From: Primulina eburnea
Lineage: Eukaryota; Streptophyta; Magnoliopsida; Lamiales; Gesneriaceae
Assembly (NCBI RefSeq): GCF_022965805.1
Contig: NW_027331452.1
Location: 248,001-312,000 of the forward strand
Reading direction: 5' to 3'
DNA: 64,000 nt
The translations under genes were made by a program, and so were the position numbers. Shown one piece after another: positions 43,898 to 54,945 of this stretch (position 1 is the first letter of the stretch; each line of letters opens with the position of its first letter). The notes below the pieces were generated by a model. The model was not told the origin of the DNA. It saw nothing but the letters and a program-made list of their open reading frames with translations, and searched no databases.

Positions 43898-44716
43898 ATG
43901 AAAGAGTTTGAGTTATTACAGCCGCCGATTCTGAGTGGTACCGAGACATCTGAAGAATGTCAGAACTGGTTTGATGATATAGAAATCTTGTTTGATTTAC
44001 TTGATTGTACAGATGAACAGAGGGTTAAAATGGTACCTTACCAGTTACGAGAAGTCTCCAGGAGTTGGTGGATTACAAGTAGAAGAATGTGGGCAGAGAG
44101 AGGTACGATGATTTCGTGGGGAATATTCAGAACTGAATTCTATCGAAGATTTTTCTCAGCGTCGTACCGAGAGGACAAGAAAGCAGAGTTTGAGAATTTG
44201 AGCCAAGGGCAGTTGAATATTGATGAATATACCGCCAAATTCTCTACTCTACTGCACTTTGCTCCTCAGATAGCTGGAAATGATGAAGCTATAGTGAATC
44301 AGTTTATCAGAGGACTGAACTCGGAGGTAGTTGCATTTATGAATTTGCAGCGACCTTACCATTTTGCTGACATCCTGAGTAGAGCGAAGAGAGCTGAGGC
44401 CAGTCTGATTAGACAATTGACAAGGTTGTGTGTGAAGCCACCTCAGACACAGCAATCCCCTCTTCAATATGATCACGGCAGTATGAGGGAAAAGCAAGAT
44501 GTGCTGAAAGCTCGAAAGAAGTCCTTCAAGAAATTAGGAAGTGGTTTTTCTAGTTCCAGTGGTTCCAGCCCGAGCTATATAGGAGTGTATTGCAGGAGTT
44601 GCGGAGGGAGACATCCCACCGAGCAGTGCCAGGGAGTGACTGGTAGATGCAATAATTGTGGACAGCCGGGACACTTTGCTAAAGTTTGTCCTCAGAAGCG
44701 TTCCCGAAGATTGTAG
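43898..44716 (+). CDS. gag: Element D gag (Ty3/gypsy type), intact ORF
   Basis: A 272-aa Gag, the same length as in C (23367-24185). It has the retrotransposon-gag core (CQNWFDDIEILFDLLDCTD, YQLREVSRSWW, FRTEFYRRFFSASYREDK, FSTLLHFAPQIAGNDEA) and FIRGLNSEVVAFMNLQ. A basic and Ser-rich linker precedes CRSCGGRHPTEQC and the CCHC knuckle CNNCGQPGHFAKVC (about residues 250-263), which binds RNA. The stop TAG at 44714-44716 comes directly after KRSRRL. No protease DTG/DSG motif follows. The differences from C are spread along the protein without frame damage, which suggests selection on gag during the family's life. Confidence 0.93.
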   Translation: MKEFELLQPPILSGTETSEECQNWFDDIEILFDLLDCTDEQRVKMVPYQLREVSRSWWITSRRMWAERGTMISWGIFRTEFYRRFFSASYREDKKAEFENLSQGQLNIDEYTAKFSTLLHFAPQIAGNDEAIVNQFIRGLNSEVVAFMNLQRPYHFADILSRAKRAEASLIRQLTRLCVKPPQTQQSPLQYDHGSMREKQDVLKARKKSFKKLGSGFSSSSGSSPSYIGVYCRSCGGRHPTEQCQGVTGRCNNCGQPGHFAKVCPQKRSRRL

Positions 44717-45030
44717 GGAACAAAGTTCAAAAGAAAACACAGATCTAGAATTCACAACAGGTACTATTCTTTATAATTAGATTGCATATGTATTGATATA
44801 TACTAATGCATTCCTTAAGATTATCCTTGAATGAATTGCATGGAGATATGCATTATCTGTTGGGTCTGTATGACTGTAATGTTTATGTACTTGTGTTGCT
44901 GATTTGATTGCATTATTGATAATAGTATGCTAAACAAGTACAGAACTCAAGTATAAGATTCAGACCAGATATGGTTGATGAGTAGAGATTTCACAGTAAG
45001 GATTATAGATTTCGAATTCCTTTTATATCT

Positions 45031-45234
45031 GTGTTGTCTATGACTCGATTGATACAAAACGAAACAGATAGTATTCTTATGTATTCAGTAGATCTACTGA
45101 AATCGAGCCTAGCCTTGGCAGATCTGCCAATGGTGTATGAGTGGGCTGATATTTGCCTAGATAAAATTTCAGATTTGTTTTATATCCGACAGATAGATTT
45201 TAGAATTGAATTCAGGTCAGATATTGATTGTTAA
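45031..45234 (+). pseudogene. Element D pol remnant (protease-RT linker)
   Basis: A 67-codon frame, MTRLIQNETDSILMYSVDLL then LADLPMVYEWADICLDKI and YIRQIDFRIEF. It is equivalent to 22759-23067 in C and resembles the stretch that leads into RT in chromovirus pol (ADVFPDEIPGLPP...IDF). Upstream sequence (44930-45030) aligns with C's frame but contains a stop. RT, RNase H, integrase and chromodomain are absent downstream. Identification is moderate. Confidence 0.62.
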
Positions 45235-47140
45235 TTTAGAATTCAGTACAGAATGATATTGAATGTATAGAATGATACTGAATGATTAGACAGAATTGAA
45301 AGAATTGACAGACTAGAATACTGGTTGAGAATTACAGATGATGGGGTATTCTCTTGAAGATATTTCAGTTCTGATCCTAAATTAATAGCGTTTATGTTCA
45401 GAGGTATTCTGAAGATCGTGCTGGGTATATCTATGATATTTGATATGTTAACAGCATCTAATTGATTAAATGGAATATTTGAAGAGTTATTGAATATCCA
45501 AAGAACCGTGATTATTGTATACAGAAAGTAGTCAGATAGGAATCATAATTGAAACAGATTGTATTCAGAATATGGGATATCTGCAGTTTGTATACCGATT
45601 TATTTGCACAGTTGAGACAGAAATCAGCAACTGTAAACGACACAGGTAACAGATATATCAGAATTAGCAGAAATGTCAGAAAGTCAGAATTGCTGAGTTT
45701 TACAGATTTTCTTATTCTCTTATTCCCTTATTATGTTATATCTGCTTGCGTATGGTGATTGATCTAAATCATTATTTGAGATATCTTATATTGTTTGGGA
45801 GCATATTCTATTTGCAGATGAGATATGGCAAATGATTTGGGCACTGTGAAGATTGATCTGGAGTCAAAAATTTTCAGTATTGCCAGCAATTGTTGTTTTA
45901 TGAGTTTTCTTAAACTCACTAGATCTGTATAGGTTGTTTTTACTTCGAGTCTGATGGATAGTACTGTGATTTGCATGTATGTTTGATACAGAATATTGTA
46001 AACAGTTGAGAGTTGCAACAGTTCAGAAATGTGATATCAGAATGTTTCAGAATATATAACAGAATTTGATATCTGTAGTCAGAGCCGAATACCAGGTAGG
46101 TATTTCTTCTTTATTTCATATTATTAACTGATTGTTTATACAGTATAGTTCGAATCTGAAAGCACAGATAGTGTCAGAAATGCACAGTAGTGGGTTCAGT
46201 TTTCATTCTGATGATTGTGAATGTATGATATTCGAACAGATAGTTGTAATATAAACAAAGTATATCAGTTATGGCAGAAATTGTACAGAAATGTTGGCAG
46301 AAATTGTACTGATATGTCTAAATCGCTAACAGAAAAGGCAGAAAGATAGAAATCAGAATATTATTACAGATTTTGTATATTTCTAAATAGAAATGGGAGT
46401 ACATTTCTATGGCTTTTGTAATGAAATTACCGCCATTTTCTTTAGATTGAGATATGATATGATTATGATTGACAGATTTCTCAATCTATATCTATCGGTT
46501 TGTACCAGATTACGTACAAACAGAACTAAATGACATAGATCGATGTCAAGGAAATGTTCAGATAGAACAGAACATTTAAGGAGATTATATCAGATTGTGA
46601 TTTTGATTGAGTTTGTATTTGTAATAGAAGATATCATGAACTCTTTCACAGATTATTCACAGATTGACAGGTAGTCAGGGTGTATGATTCAGATACTGAC
46701 AGATATTGGTAGAGCTTTAGTACTGGATGTTAGTACTAGTTGTTATGATCTATTGTCACTGTTTGAGGTACTGTATGACAATAGTTATCAAGATAGTTCA
46801 GAATAGATAGATTTAGGAAACCAATGTCAGATGATGACAATTGGTATTGGAAATCAAAGATAGAATACGTCTTTGATTGAAAGAAACAGATAGGATAACA
46901 ACTACAGGTGGTATTGATTTGTTATGGATTGCAGAGTAGCATATACGGATGTTGTATAGCCAGTGTTATCCGACCGAGTTACTTGGTAAATTCTGATTTC
47001 ATATTAGAATCAGAGACTGATTAAAGAAAGATACCTCAGAATGATGTTAATGCGACGAGTTTGGAGGTTAAACTCTGTTACACATTTCTTTTGTTAGACT
47101 TGGATTGATTGTTGGTAAGTTCGAGGACGAACTCAGATCT
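45235..47140 (+). other. Element D non-coding 3' interior
   Basis: About 1.9 kb of AT-rich sequence rich in cagata / atcagaa words, with no credible gene on either strand. Short frames at 45549-45758 and 45764-46018 show no family resemblance. It ends with ttcgaggacgaact at 47119-47132, the motif that usually precedes the polypurine tract in Tekay-like elements. Confidence 0.75.
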
Positions 47141-47154
47141 AAGAGGGGGAGAAA
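47141..47154 (+). promoter_or_regulatory. Element D polypurine tract
   Basis: AAGAGGGGGAGAAA directly before the 3' LTR start TGTAATG. Same sequence as in C. Confidence 0.92.
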
Positions 47155-49292
47155 TGTAATGCCCGAGGATTTAATTATTGTAATCTGATATGATTTACTG
47201 ATTATGAATTGATGTAATTATAGCCGGGCCAGTTCGAGATAAGATTTGAGCAAGTATATGAAATTATACAATTTGGGCCGAAGGTATAGCGCCCGGGCGA
47301 AAATGTTTGTCCGCCCGAGCGCCCTTGCGTGAGGGAAGAAAGCCGAATCTATCGTGCCCGGGCGGAGGTTTTTGACCGCCCGAGCGCGATTGTTTAATGG
47401 TGGAAGGCCGAGAGTTCCTCGCCCGAGCGGCAACTTTTGTCCGCTCGAGCGAGCGACGTGCAGCACAAAGGAATGTGCCACGTTTTTCTACATGCATGGG
47501 GTATATATATATACATATAACAAGCGTCTCTCATTCAGAATAGCAAAGGAAATCGACAAGTTTGGGGGAAAGCTTTGTTCCTTTTCTTAGGAATTGATTT
47601 GCGAGTAAACCGTCTATCAGAATTGAAATCCGACTTCGGTACTGTGTTACTATCAACGCAGGCTACGCACGGACGTAAGTTTTATTACGTTTAGACAAGA
47701 TGTGATTTTATGATGTTGTCAGAATTGAATAGAATTCAGATATGGTGTTTATACTACCGTAGATATTATAGAATTGAAGTCAGATTTAGAAACAGACTGT
47801 TTATGGAATTGTTATGATTTTCAGAAATGATTTGATTGAGAATTGATATCAGAGTTGTGTTATTATTGATTAAAGTGTACAGAATACTGAAGTTATAGAT
47901 TGTACTGAGATATATTATGAATTCTGTATGATATTGTGATGTTGAGACTGACGGGATTACAAGACTGTGTTATTATGCCATTGAAACATCAGTTGAATTA
48001 GATTGATCAGATTCAGATATGATTTAGATTATATCCTGATGTTGTTGATATGAATCAGATGGTATTTTGTTCAGATATTGATCAGATTATGTACTGAGTT
48101 GAGTATTGATCAGAACAGATTGTGAATACAGATTGTTATTTGAACTACACATTGATACAGTGTATTTGTTATTGTCATTTCAGATCGGATATGGACAGAC
48201 TGGACTTCGAGACTTCGTCTTCCTCAGACGGGGAAGATAAAGGTATAATTCATGTGATATCTGGGAATATATAACTCAAATCAGATCTTATTTGAGTTTC
48301 CCAATAAAATCACATACTAGACTATTATTTATGTTTTGATATGATTTTTTATAGATTTGTTTATAGAATTTGTATACAAATCTTGCTATGCTTTGTTTAC
48401 AGATCTTGTGGCATTGCATTAGAATGATTATGTTTGTTTACAGATTGTGTATTCATGCATTAAGATAGGACAGTCTGGAGATCAGGCAGACTTCTAGATG
48501 TTCGACGATATCACAGCTTAGGAGAAGATCACCGCCCCTATTGTAGATGCGGATACAGATCAGGCCGAAGTCTAGGAATAAGACGTACAGCACCTCGATT
48601 GGTAGGGTAGGTGACAGACAGTGACGTCTTATTCACAACGGGATCCCTAGAGTTATAGATCGAGTCAAGTCTAGACATGATTTGATTAGAACTGCATGCT
48701 TATATGGATGTGGCTCATAGATCATGGTACCCATCATTACTGCTTTCAGTTGGGTTAGCATGTTTTATGATTAAGATGGTTTATATGCATGTTTATCTGA
48801 ATTGAGTTGCATGCTTATTTGATTAATTTCATAGATTATGAAATAAATTGTTTCTATACACGATAGCATGTTTTATGATTTAGTTTGTTTATATACATGC
48901 TTACCATGTTTTGTACTGGGATTTATTCTCACCGGAGTTATCCGGCTGTTGTCTTGTTTTGTATGTGTGCATGACAACAGGTGGGGCTGGATCAGGGTCG
49001 AGATGACGATGAGAGAAGACGAGTTAGTGTGGTGATTCCGGACTTGTAGCAGATTTGGTTTATTACTTGAATTTAGTAGTTGAACCTTAGACTTAGGTTG
49101 TACAGTATTGTACTTTTCTACTGAACTGTAGTTAACTGTAGTTTTTATACAGAAATGTATATTGTTTAGATTTCATTACCTTCCGCAGTTACATTTTAAA
49201 AAGAAAAAAATTTTTTAGACCATGTTTTATCTTAATTGATAATTAAATCCCAAAGATGATTAGTAAGACAGATCAGCGTCCGGGTCCCCACA
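47155..49292 (+). repeat. Element D 3' LTR
   Basis: 2138 bp. It carries a 13-14-bp extra segment (tacagattgt-type duplication near 48126) relative to the 5' LTR and scattered substitutions. It holds a copy of the hairpin cluster (47290-47455) and TATA run (47502-47519). Confidence 0.95.
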
Positions 49293-50408
49293 ATTTTGGG
49301 GTTGCCTAGGACTAAGAAGGGGAGGGATTCTATTTTTGGATTACTTTATGGGCTAAACTTTGCTCAATATTGTTGTAATCTACTACTTGTCATCCTCAAA
49401 CAGATGGACTAACTGAAGTTGTCAATAGAACTTTGGGAACATTTTGCGTGCTATTCTTAAAAGAACTTGGATTGACATTTCTATGCACTTTATTTTGGGG
49501 TTGCATAGGACTAAGAAGGGGAGGGATTCTATTTTTGGATTACTTTATGGGCTAAACTTTGCTCAATATTGTTGTAATCTACTACTTGTCATCCTCAAAC
49601 GGATGGACAAACCGAAGTTGTAAATAGAACTTTGGGAACACTTTTGCGTGCTATTCTTAAAAATAACTTGGATTGACATTTCTATGCACTTTATTTTGGG
49701 GTTGCCTAGGACTAAGAAGGGGAGGGATTCTATTTTTGGATTACTTTATGGGCTAAACTTTGCTCAATATTGTTGTAATCTACTGCTTGTCATCCTCAAA
49801 CAGATGGACAAACTGAAGTTGTCAATAGAACTTTGGGAACACTTTTGCGTGCTATTTTTAAAAGAACTTGGATTGACATTTCTAAGCACTTTATTTTGGG
49901 GTTGCCTAGGACTAAGAAGGGGAGGGATTCTATTTTTGGATTACTTTATGGGCTAAACTTTGCTCAATATTGTTGTAATCTACTACTTGTCATCCTCAAA
50001 CAGATGGACAAACTGAAGTTGTCAATAGAACTTTTGGAACACTTTTGCGTGCTATTCTTAAAAAGAACTTGGATTGACATTTCTATGGACTTTATTTTGG
50101 GGTTGCCTAGGACTAAGAAGGGGAGAGATTCTATTTTTGGATTACTTTATGGGCTAAACTTTGCTCAATATTGTTGTAATCTACTACTTGTCATCCTCAA
50201 ACGGATGGACAAACCGAAGTTGTAAATAGAACTTTGGGAACACTTTTGCGTGCTATTCTTAAAAAGAACTTGGATTGACATTTCTATGCACTTTATTTTG
50301 GGGTTGCCTAGGACTAAGAAGGGGAGGTATTCTATTTTTGGATTACTTTATGGGCTAAACTTTGCTCAATATTGTTGTAATCTACTACTTGTCATCCTCA
50401 AACAGATT
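49293..50408 (+). repeat. Integrase-derived satellite, array 6 (about 5-6 monomers)
   Basis: Begins with the right ATTTT target copy of D and continues the monomer phase of array 5. It includes a monomer with aaaataactt instead of aaaagaactt (49658). It stops at caaacagatt, where the PsbS-bearing insert begins. Confidence 0.94.
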
Positions 50409-50604
50409 ACAACTTCGGTTTGTCATCCAAAAATTATTTGTATTATTATTAACTTATAAGATACAAATAAGAGATACATTTTTTTAATTTTTAATCATAA
50501 TTGTTGTTTTACATATGTTGTGCATAAAAAATTTAGTATTACAATTAATTTATATTTGTATTATTATTAATTTATAAGATACAAATAAGAAATACGTTAT
50601 AATT
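50409..50604. other. AT-rich filler between satellite and PsbS fragment
   Basis: Starts with about 19 bases (acaacttcggtttgtcatcc) matching the satellite on the opposite strand with one base missing. Two 43-bp direct repeats follow, 118 bp apart (50435-50477 and 50553-50595), starting tatttgtattattattaa. I cannot tell whether these belong to the original PsbS intron or to a small mobile element; no terminal inverted repeats are evident. Confidence 0.7.
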
Positions 50605-50642
50605 AGCTATTTCTTGGTCGTGTTGCAATGATTGGCTTTGCT

Positions 50643-50745
50643 GTGAGTTTACTTGACAATCACATCTTCATTTGTTGGATCTTTGTCAATTACTAGATTG
50701 TGGCATTTTTTACTTGTGTCAAATGTCACGTGATTCAATTTGCAG
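50643..50745 (+). other. Retained PsbS intron (upstream)
   Basis: 103 bp from GTGAGT to TTTGCAG, AT-rich, phase 0 between GFA and ASLLGEA. Confidence 0.85.
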
Positions 50746-50986
50746 GCATCACTTCTTGGAGAAGCAATTACAGGAAAGGGGATCTTAGCACAATTGAATT
50801 TGGAAACTGGGATTCCAATCTACGAAGCTGAGCCTCTTCTTCTATTTTTCATACTGTTCAACTTGTTAGGAGCCATCGGAGCATTAGGCGAACGCGGCCG
50901 ATTTGTCGACGAACCTGCCGGACTTGACAGGGCCGTTATTGCTCTTGGGAAAGGCTTCAGGTTTGCATTGGCTCTTGGTGGAGGAG

Positions 50987-51085
50987 GTATCTAACCATTA
51001 TTTCACCGCTCTCTCGAAATTGTTTTAAAATCAGTTCTCTCTTTTGGTATTGAATAGTGAGTATACGTTTTGAAATTGTGTGTAG
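50987..51085 (+). other. Retained PsbS intron (downstream)
   Basis: 99 bp from GTATCT to GTGTAG. It splits a Gly codon (g|gt) between LGGG and PLFGFTK. Confidence 0.85.
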
Positions 51086-52619
51086 GTCCTTTATTCGGAT
51101 TCACGAAAGCCAACGAGCTTTTCGTTGGGAGACTGGCTGCCAACTTGGTATTGCATTCTCAATAATCGGAGAGATCGTCACTGGAAAAGGGGCTTTGGCT
51201 CAGTTGAACATCAAAACCGGAGTTCCCATCACCGAGATCGAACCCCTTATTCTCTTCAATGTGGCCTTCTTCTTCTTCGCAGCCATAAATCCTGGCACTG
51301 GAAAATTTCTTACTGACGATGGAGATGATTGAATGTCATTGTTATCGTTACTCCGATAAGGTTGCCTAGGACTAAGAAGGGGAGGGATTCTATTTTTGGA
51401 TTACTTTATGGGCTAAACTTTGCTCAATATTGTTGTAATCTACTACTTGTCATCATCAAACAGATGAACAAACTGAAGTTGTCAATAGAACTTTGGGAAC
51501 ACTTTTGCGTGCTATTCTTAAAAGAACTTGGATTGACATTTCTATGGACTTTATTTTGGGGTTGCCTAGGACTAAGAAGGGGAGGGATTCTATTTTTGGA
51601 TTACTTTATGCGCTAAACTTTGCTCAATATTGTTGTAATCTACTACTTGTCATCCTCAAACAGATGGACAAACAGAAGTTGTCAATAGAACTTTGGGAAC
51701 ACTTTTGCGTGCTATTATTAAAAAGAACTTGGATTGACATTTCTATGGACTTTATTTTGGGGTTGCCTAGGACTAAGAAGGGGAGGGATTCTATTTTTGG
51801 ATTACTTTATGGGCTAAACTTTGCTCAATATTGTTGTAATCTACTACTTGTCATCCTCAAACAGATGGACAAACTGAAGTTGTCAATAGAACTTTGGGAA
51901 CACTTTTGCGTGCTATTCTTAAAAGAACTTGGATTGACATTTCTATGCACTTTATTTTGGGGTTCCCTAGGACTAAGAAGGGGAGGGATTCTATTTTTGG
52001 ATTACTTTATGGGCTAAACTTTGCTCAATATTGTTGTAATCTACTACTTGTCATCCTCAAACGGATGGACAAACCGAAGTTGTAAATAGAACTTTGGGAA
52101 CACTTTTGCGTGCTATTCTTAAAAATAACTTGGATTGACATTTTTATGCACTTTATTTTGGGGTTGCCTAGGACTAAGAAGGGGAGGGATTCTATTTTTG
52201 GATTACTTTATGGGCTAAACTTTGCTCAATATTGTTGTAATCTACTACTTGTCATCCTCAAACAGATGGACAAACTGAAGGACTTTATTTTGGGGTTGCC
52301 TAGGACTAAGAAGGGGAGAGATTCTATTTTAGGATTACTTTATGGGCTAAACATTGCTCGATATTGTTGTAATCTACTACTTGTCATCCTCAAACAGATG
52401 GACAAACTGAAGTTGTCAATAGAACTTTTGGAACACTTTTGCGTGCTATTCTTAAAAAGAACTTGGATTGACATTTCTATGGACTTTATTTTGGGGTTGC
52501 CTAGGACTAAGAAGGGGAGGGATTCTATTTTTGGATTACTTTATGAGCTAAACTTTGCTCAATATTGTTGTAATCTACTATTTGTCATCCTCAAACAGAT
52601 GGACAAACCGAAGTTGTAA

Positions 52620-54945
52620 ATAGAACTTTGGGAACACTTTTGCGTGCTATTCTTAAAAAGAACTTGGATTGACATTTCTATGCACTTTATTTTGGGGTTT
52701 CCTAGGACTAAGAAGGGGAGGGATTCTATTTTTGGATTACTTTATGAGCTAAACATTGCTCAATATTGTTGTAATCTACTACTTGTCATCCTCAAACAGA
52801 TGGACAAACTGAAGTTGTCAATAGAACTTTGGGAACACTTTTGCGTGCTATTCTTAAAAGAACTTGGATTGACATTTCTATGCACTTTATTTTGGGGTTG
52901 CCTAGGACTAAGAAGGGGAGGGATTCTATTTTTGGATTACTTTATGGGCTAAACTTTGCTCAATATTGTTGTAATCTACTACTTGTCATCCTCAAACAGA
53001 TGGACAAACTGAAGTTGTCAATAGAACTTTGGGAACACTTTTGCGTGCTATTCTTAAAAGAACTTGGATTGACATTTCTATGGATTTTATTTTGGGGTTG
53101 CCTAGGACTAAGAAGGGGAGGGATTCTATTTTTGGATTACTTTATGGGCTAAACTTTGCTCAATATTGTTGTAATCTACCCCTTGTCATCCTCAAACAGA
53201 GGGACAAACTGAAGTTGTCAATAGAACTTTGGGAACACTTTTGCGTGCTATTCTTAAAAGAACTTGGATTGACATTTCTATGGATTTTATTTTGGGGTTG
53301 CATAGGACTAAGAAGGGGAGGGATTCTATTTTTGGATTACTTTATGGGCTAAACTTTGCTCAATATTGTTGTAATCTACCCCTTGTCATCCTCAAACAGA
53401 TGGACAAACTGAAGTTGTCAATAGAACTTTGGGAACACTTTTGCGTGCTATTCTTAAAAAGAACTTGGATTAACATTTCTATGCACTTTATTTTGGGGTT
53501 GCCTAGGACTAAGAATGGGAGGGATTCTATTTTTGGATTACTTTATGGGCTAAACTTTGCTCAATATTGTTGTAATCTACTACTTGTCATCCTCAAACAG
53601 ATGGACAAACTGAAGTTGTCAATAGAACTTTGGGAACACTTTTGCGTCCTATTCTTAAAAGAACTTGGATTGACATTTCTATGCACTTTATTTTGGGGTT
53701 GCCTAGGACTAAGAAGGGGAGGGATTCTATTTTTGGATTACTTTATGGGCTAAACTTTGCTCAATATTGTTGTAATCTACTACTTGTCATCCTCAAACGG
53801 ATGGACAAACCGAAGTTGTAAATAGAACTTTGAGAACACTTTTGCGTGCTATTCTTAAAAAGAACTTGGATTGACATTTCTATGCACTTTATTTTGGCGT
53901 TGCCTAGGACTAAGAAGGGGAGGGATTCTATTTTTGGATTACTTTATGGGCTAAACTTTGCTCAATATTGTTGTAATCTACTACTTGTCATCCTCAAACG
54001 GATGGACAAACTGAAGTTGTCAATAGAACTTTGGGAACACTTTTGCGTGCTATTCTTAAAAGAACTTGGATTGACATTTTGGGGTTGCCTAGGACTAAGA
54101 AGGGGAGGGATTCTATTTTTGGATTACTTTATGGGCTAAACTTTGCTCAATATTGTTGTAATCTACTACTTGTCATCCTCAAATAGATGGACAAACTGAA
54201 GTTGTCAATAGAACTTTGGGAACACTTTTGCGTGCTATTCTTAAAAGAACTTGGATTGACATTTCTATGCACTTTATTTTGGGGTTCCCTAGGACTAAGA
54301 AGGGGAGGGATTCTATTTTTGGATTACTTTATGGGCTAAACTTTGCTCAATATTGTTGTAATCTACTACTTGTCATCCTCAAACGGATGGACAAACCGAA
54401 GTTGTAAATAGAACTTTGGGAACACTTTTGCGTGCTATTCTTAAAAATAACTTGGATTGACATTTCTATGCACTTTATTTTGGGGTTGCCTAGGACTAAG
54501 AAGGGGAGGGATTCTATTTTTGGATTACTTTATGGGCTAAACTTTGCTCAATATTGTTGTAATCTACTACTTGTCATCCTCAAACAGATGGACAAACTGA
54601 AGGACTTTATTTTGGGGTTGCCTAGGACTAAGAAGGGGAGGGATTCTATTTTTGGATTACTTTATGGGCTAAACTTTGCTCGATATTGTTGTAATCTACT
54701 ACTTGTCATCCTCAAACAGATGGACAAACTGAAGTTGTCAATAGAACTTTTGGAACACTTTTGCGTGCTATTCTTAAAAAGAACTTGGATTGACATTTCT
54801 ATGGACTTTATTTTGTGGTTGCCTAGGACTAAGAAGGGGAGAGATTCTATTTTTGGATTACTTTATGGGCTAAACTTTGCTCAATATTGTTGTAATCTAC
54901 TACTTGTCATCCTCAAACAGATGAACAAACCGAAGTTGTAAATAG
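52620..54945 (+). repeat. Block duplicated 6605 bp downstream (copy 1)
   Basis: Marker units recur at 59225-61480 with an offset of 6604-6605 bp: ctacccct variants (53177 and 59782), the 15-bp-deleted unit, the aaaataactt unit (54446 and about 61050), and the ctgaaggac short unit (54597 and 61201). About 2.3 kb is involved. Confidence 0.85.

Larger units (their letters stand above)
41362..49292 (+). mobile_element. Element D: gag-only Ty3/gypsy (chromovirus-like) retrotransposon
   Basis: Complete 7931-bp element in plus orientation, with target duplication ATTTT (41357-41361 and 49293-49297). LTRs are 2124 bp (41362-43485) and 2138 bp (47155-49292). The interior of 3669 bp has a primer site, gag, a pol remnant, long non-coding sequence and a polypurine tract. 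I counted roughly 25 substitutions and one 13-14-bp indel between the LTRs, so D is older than A and B. Element C has the same interior plan and almost the same interior length (3662 bp). Confidence 0.95.
50605..51332 (+). pseudogene. PsbS: PsbS (photosystem II 22-kDa protein) 3' gene fragment with introns
   Basis: Genomic fragment of the nuclear gene for PsbS, the four-helix thylakoid protein that senses lumen acidity and triggers heat dissipation (qE). Three coding pieces are visible. 50605-50642 encodes ELFLGRVAMIGFA minus its first base, then a GTGAGT donor. 50746-50986, after a TTTGCAG acceptor, encodes ASLLGEAITGKGILAQLN and ETGIPIYEAEPLLLFF. 51086-51332, after a TGTAG acceptor, encodes GPLFGFTKANELFVGRLA and later NPGTGKFLTDDGDD plus stop. 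The two EP-containing lumenal motifs (EAEP, EIEP) remain. The N-terminal transit peptide and first helix are missing. An extra two bases (gc, about 51139-51140, gctgccaac where gctcaac is expected) shift the frame after GRLA. There is no start and the frame is broken, so it is a pseudogene. Retained introns show it was copied as DNA. Confidence 0.92.

Noticed and set aside
45549..46018. Small ORFs in the non-coding interior of element D
   Set aside because: Short, low-complexity, not matched by open frames in element C, and without recognisable motifs.
50740..51332. A functional PsbS gene
   Set aside because: No start codon, transit peptide or first helix; the frame is broken by two extra bases after GRLA, and satellite lies directly on both sides.
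50409..51357. Helitron or Pack-type transposon carrying PsbS
   Set aside because: I looked for TIRs, target duplications, a 5' TC and a 3' CTRR hairpin and saw none convincing. The inverted filler favours repair-mediated capture, although a search with native flanks could change this.
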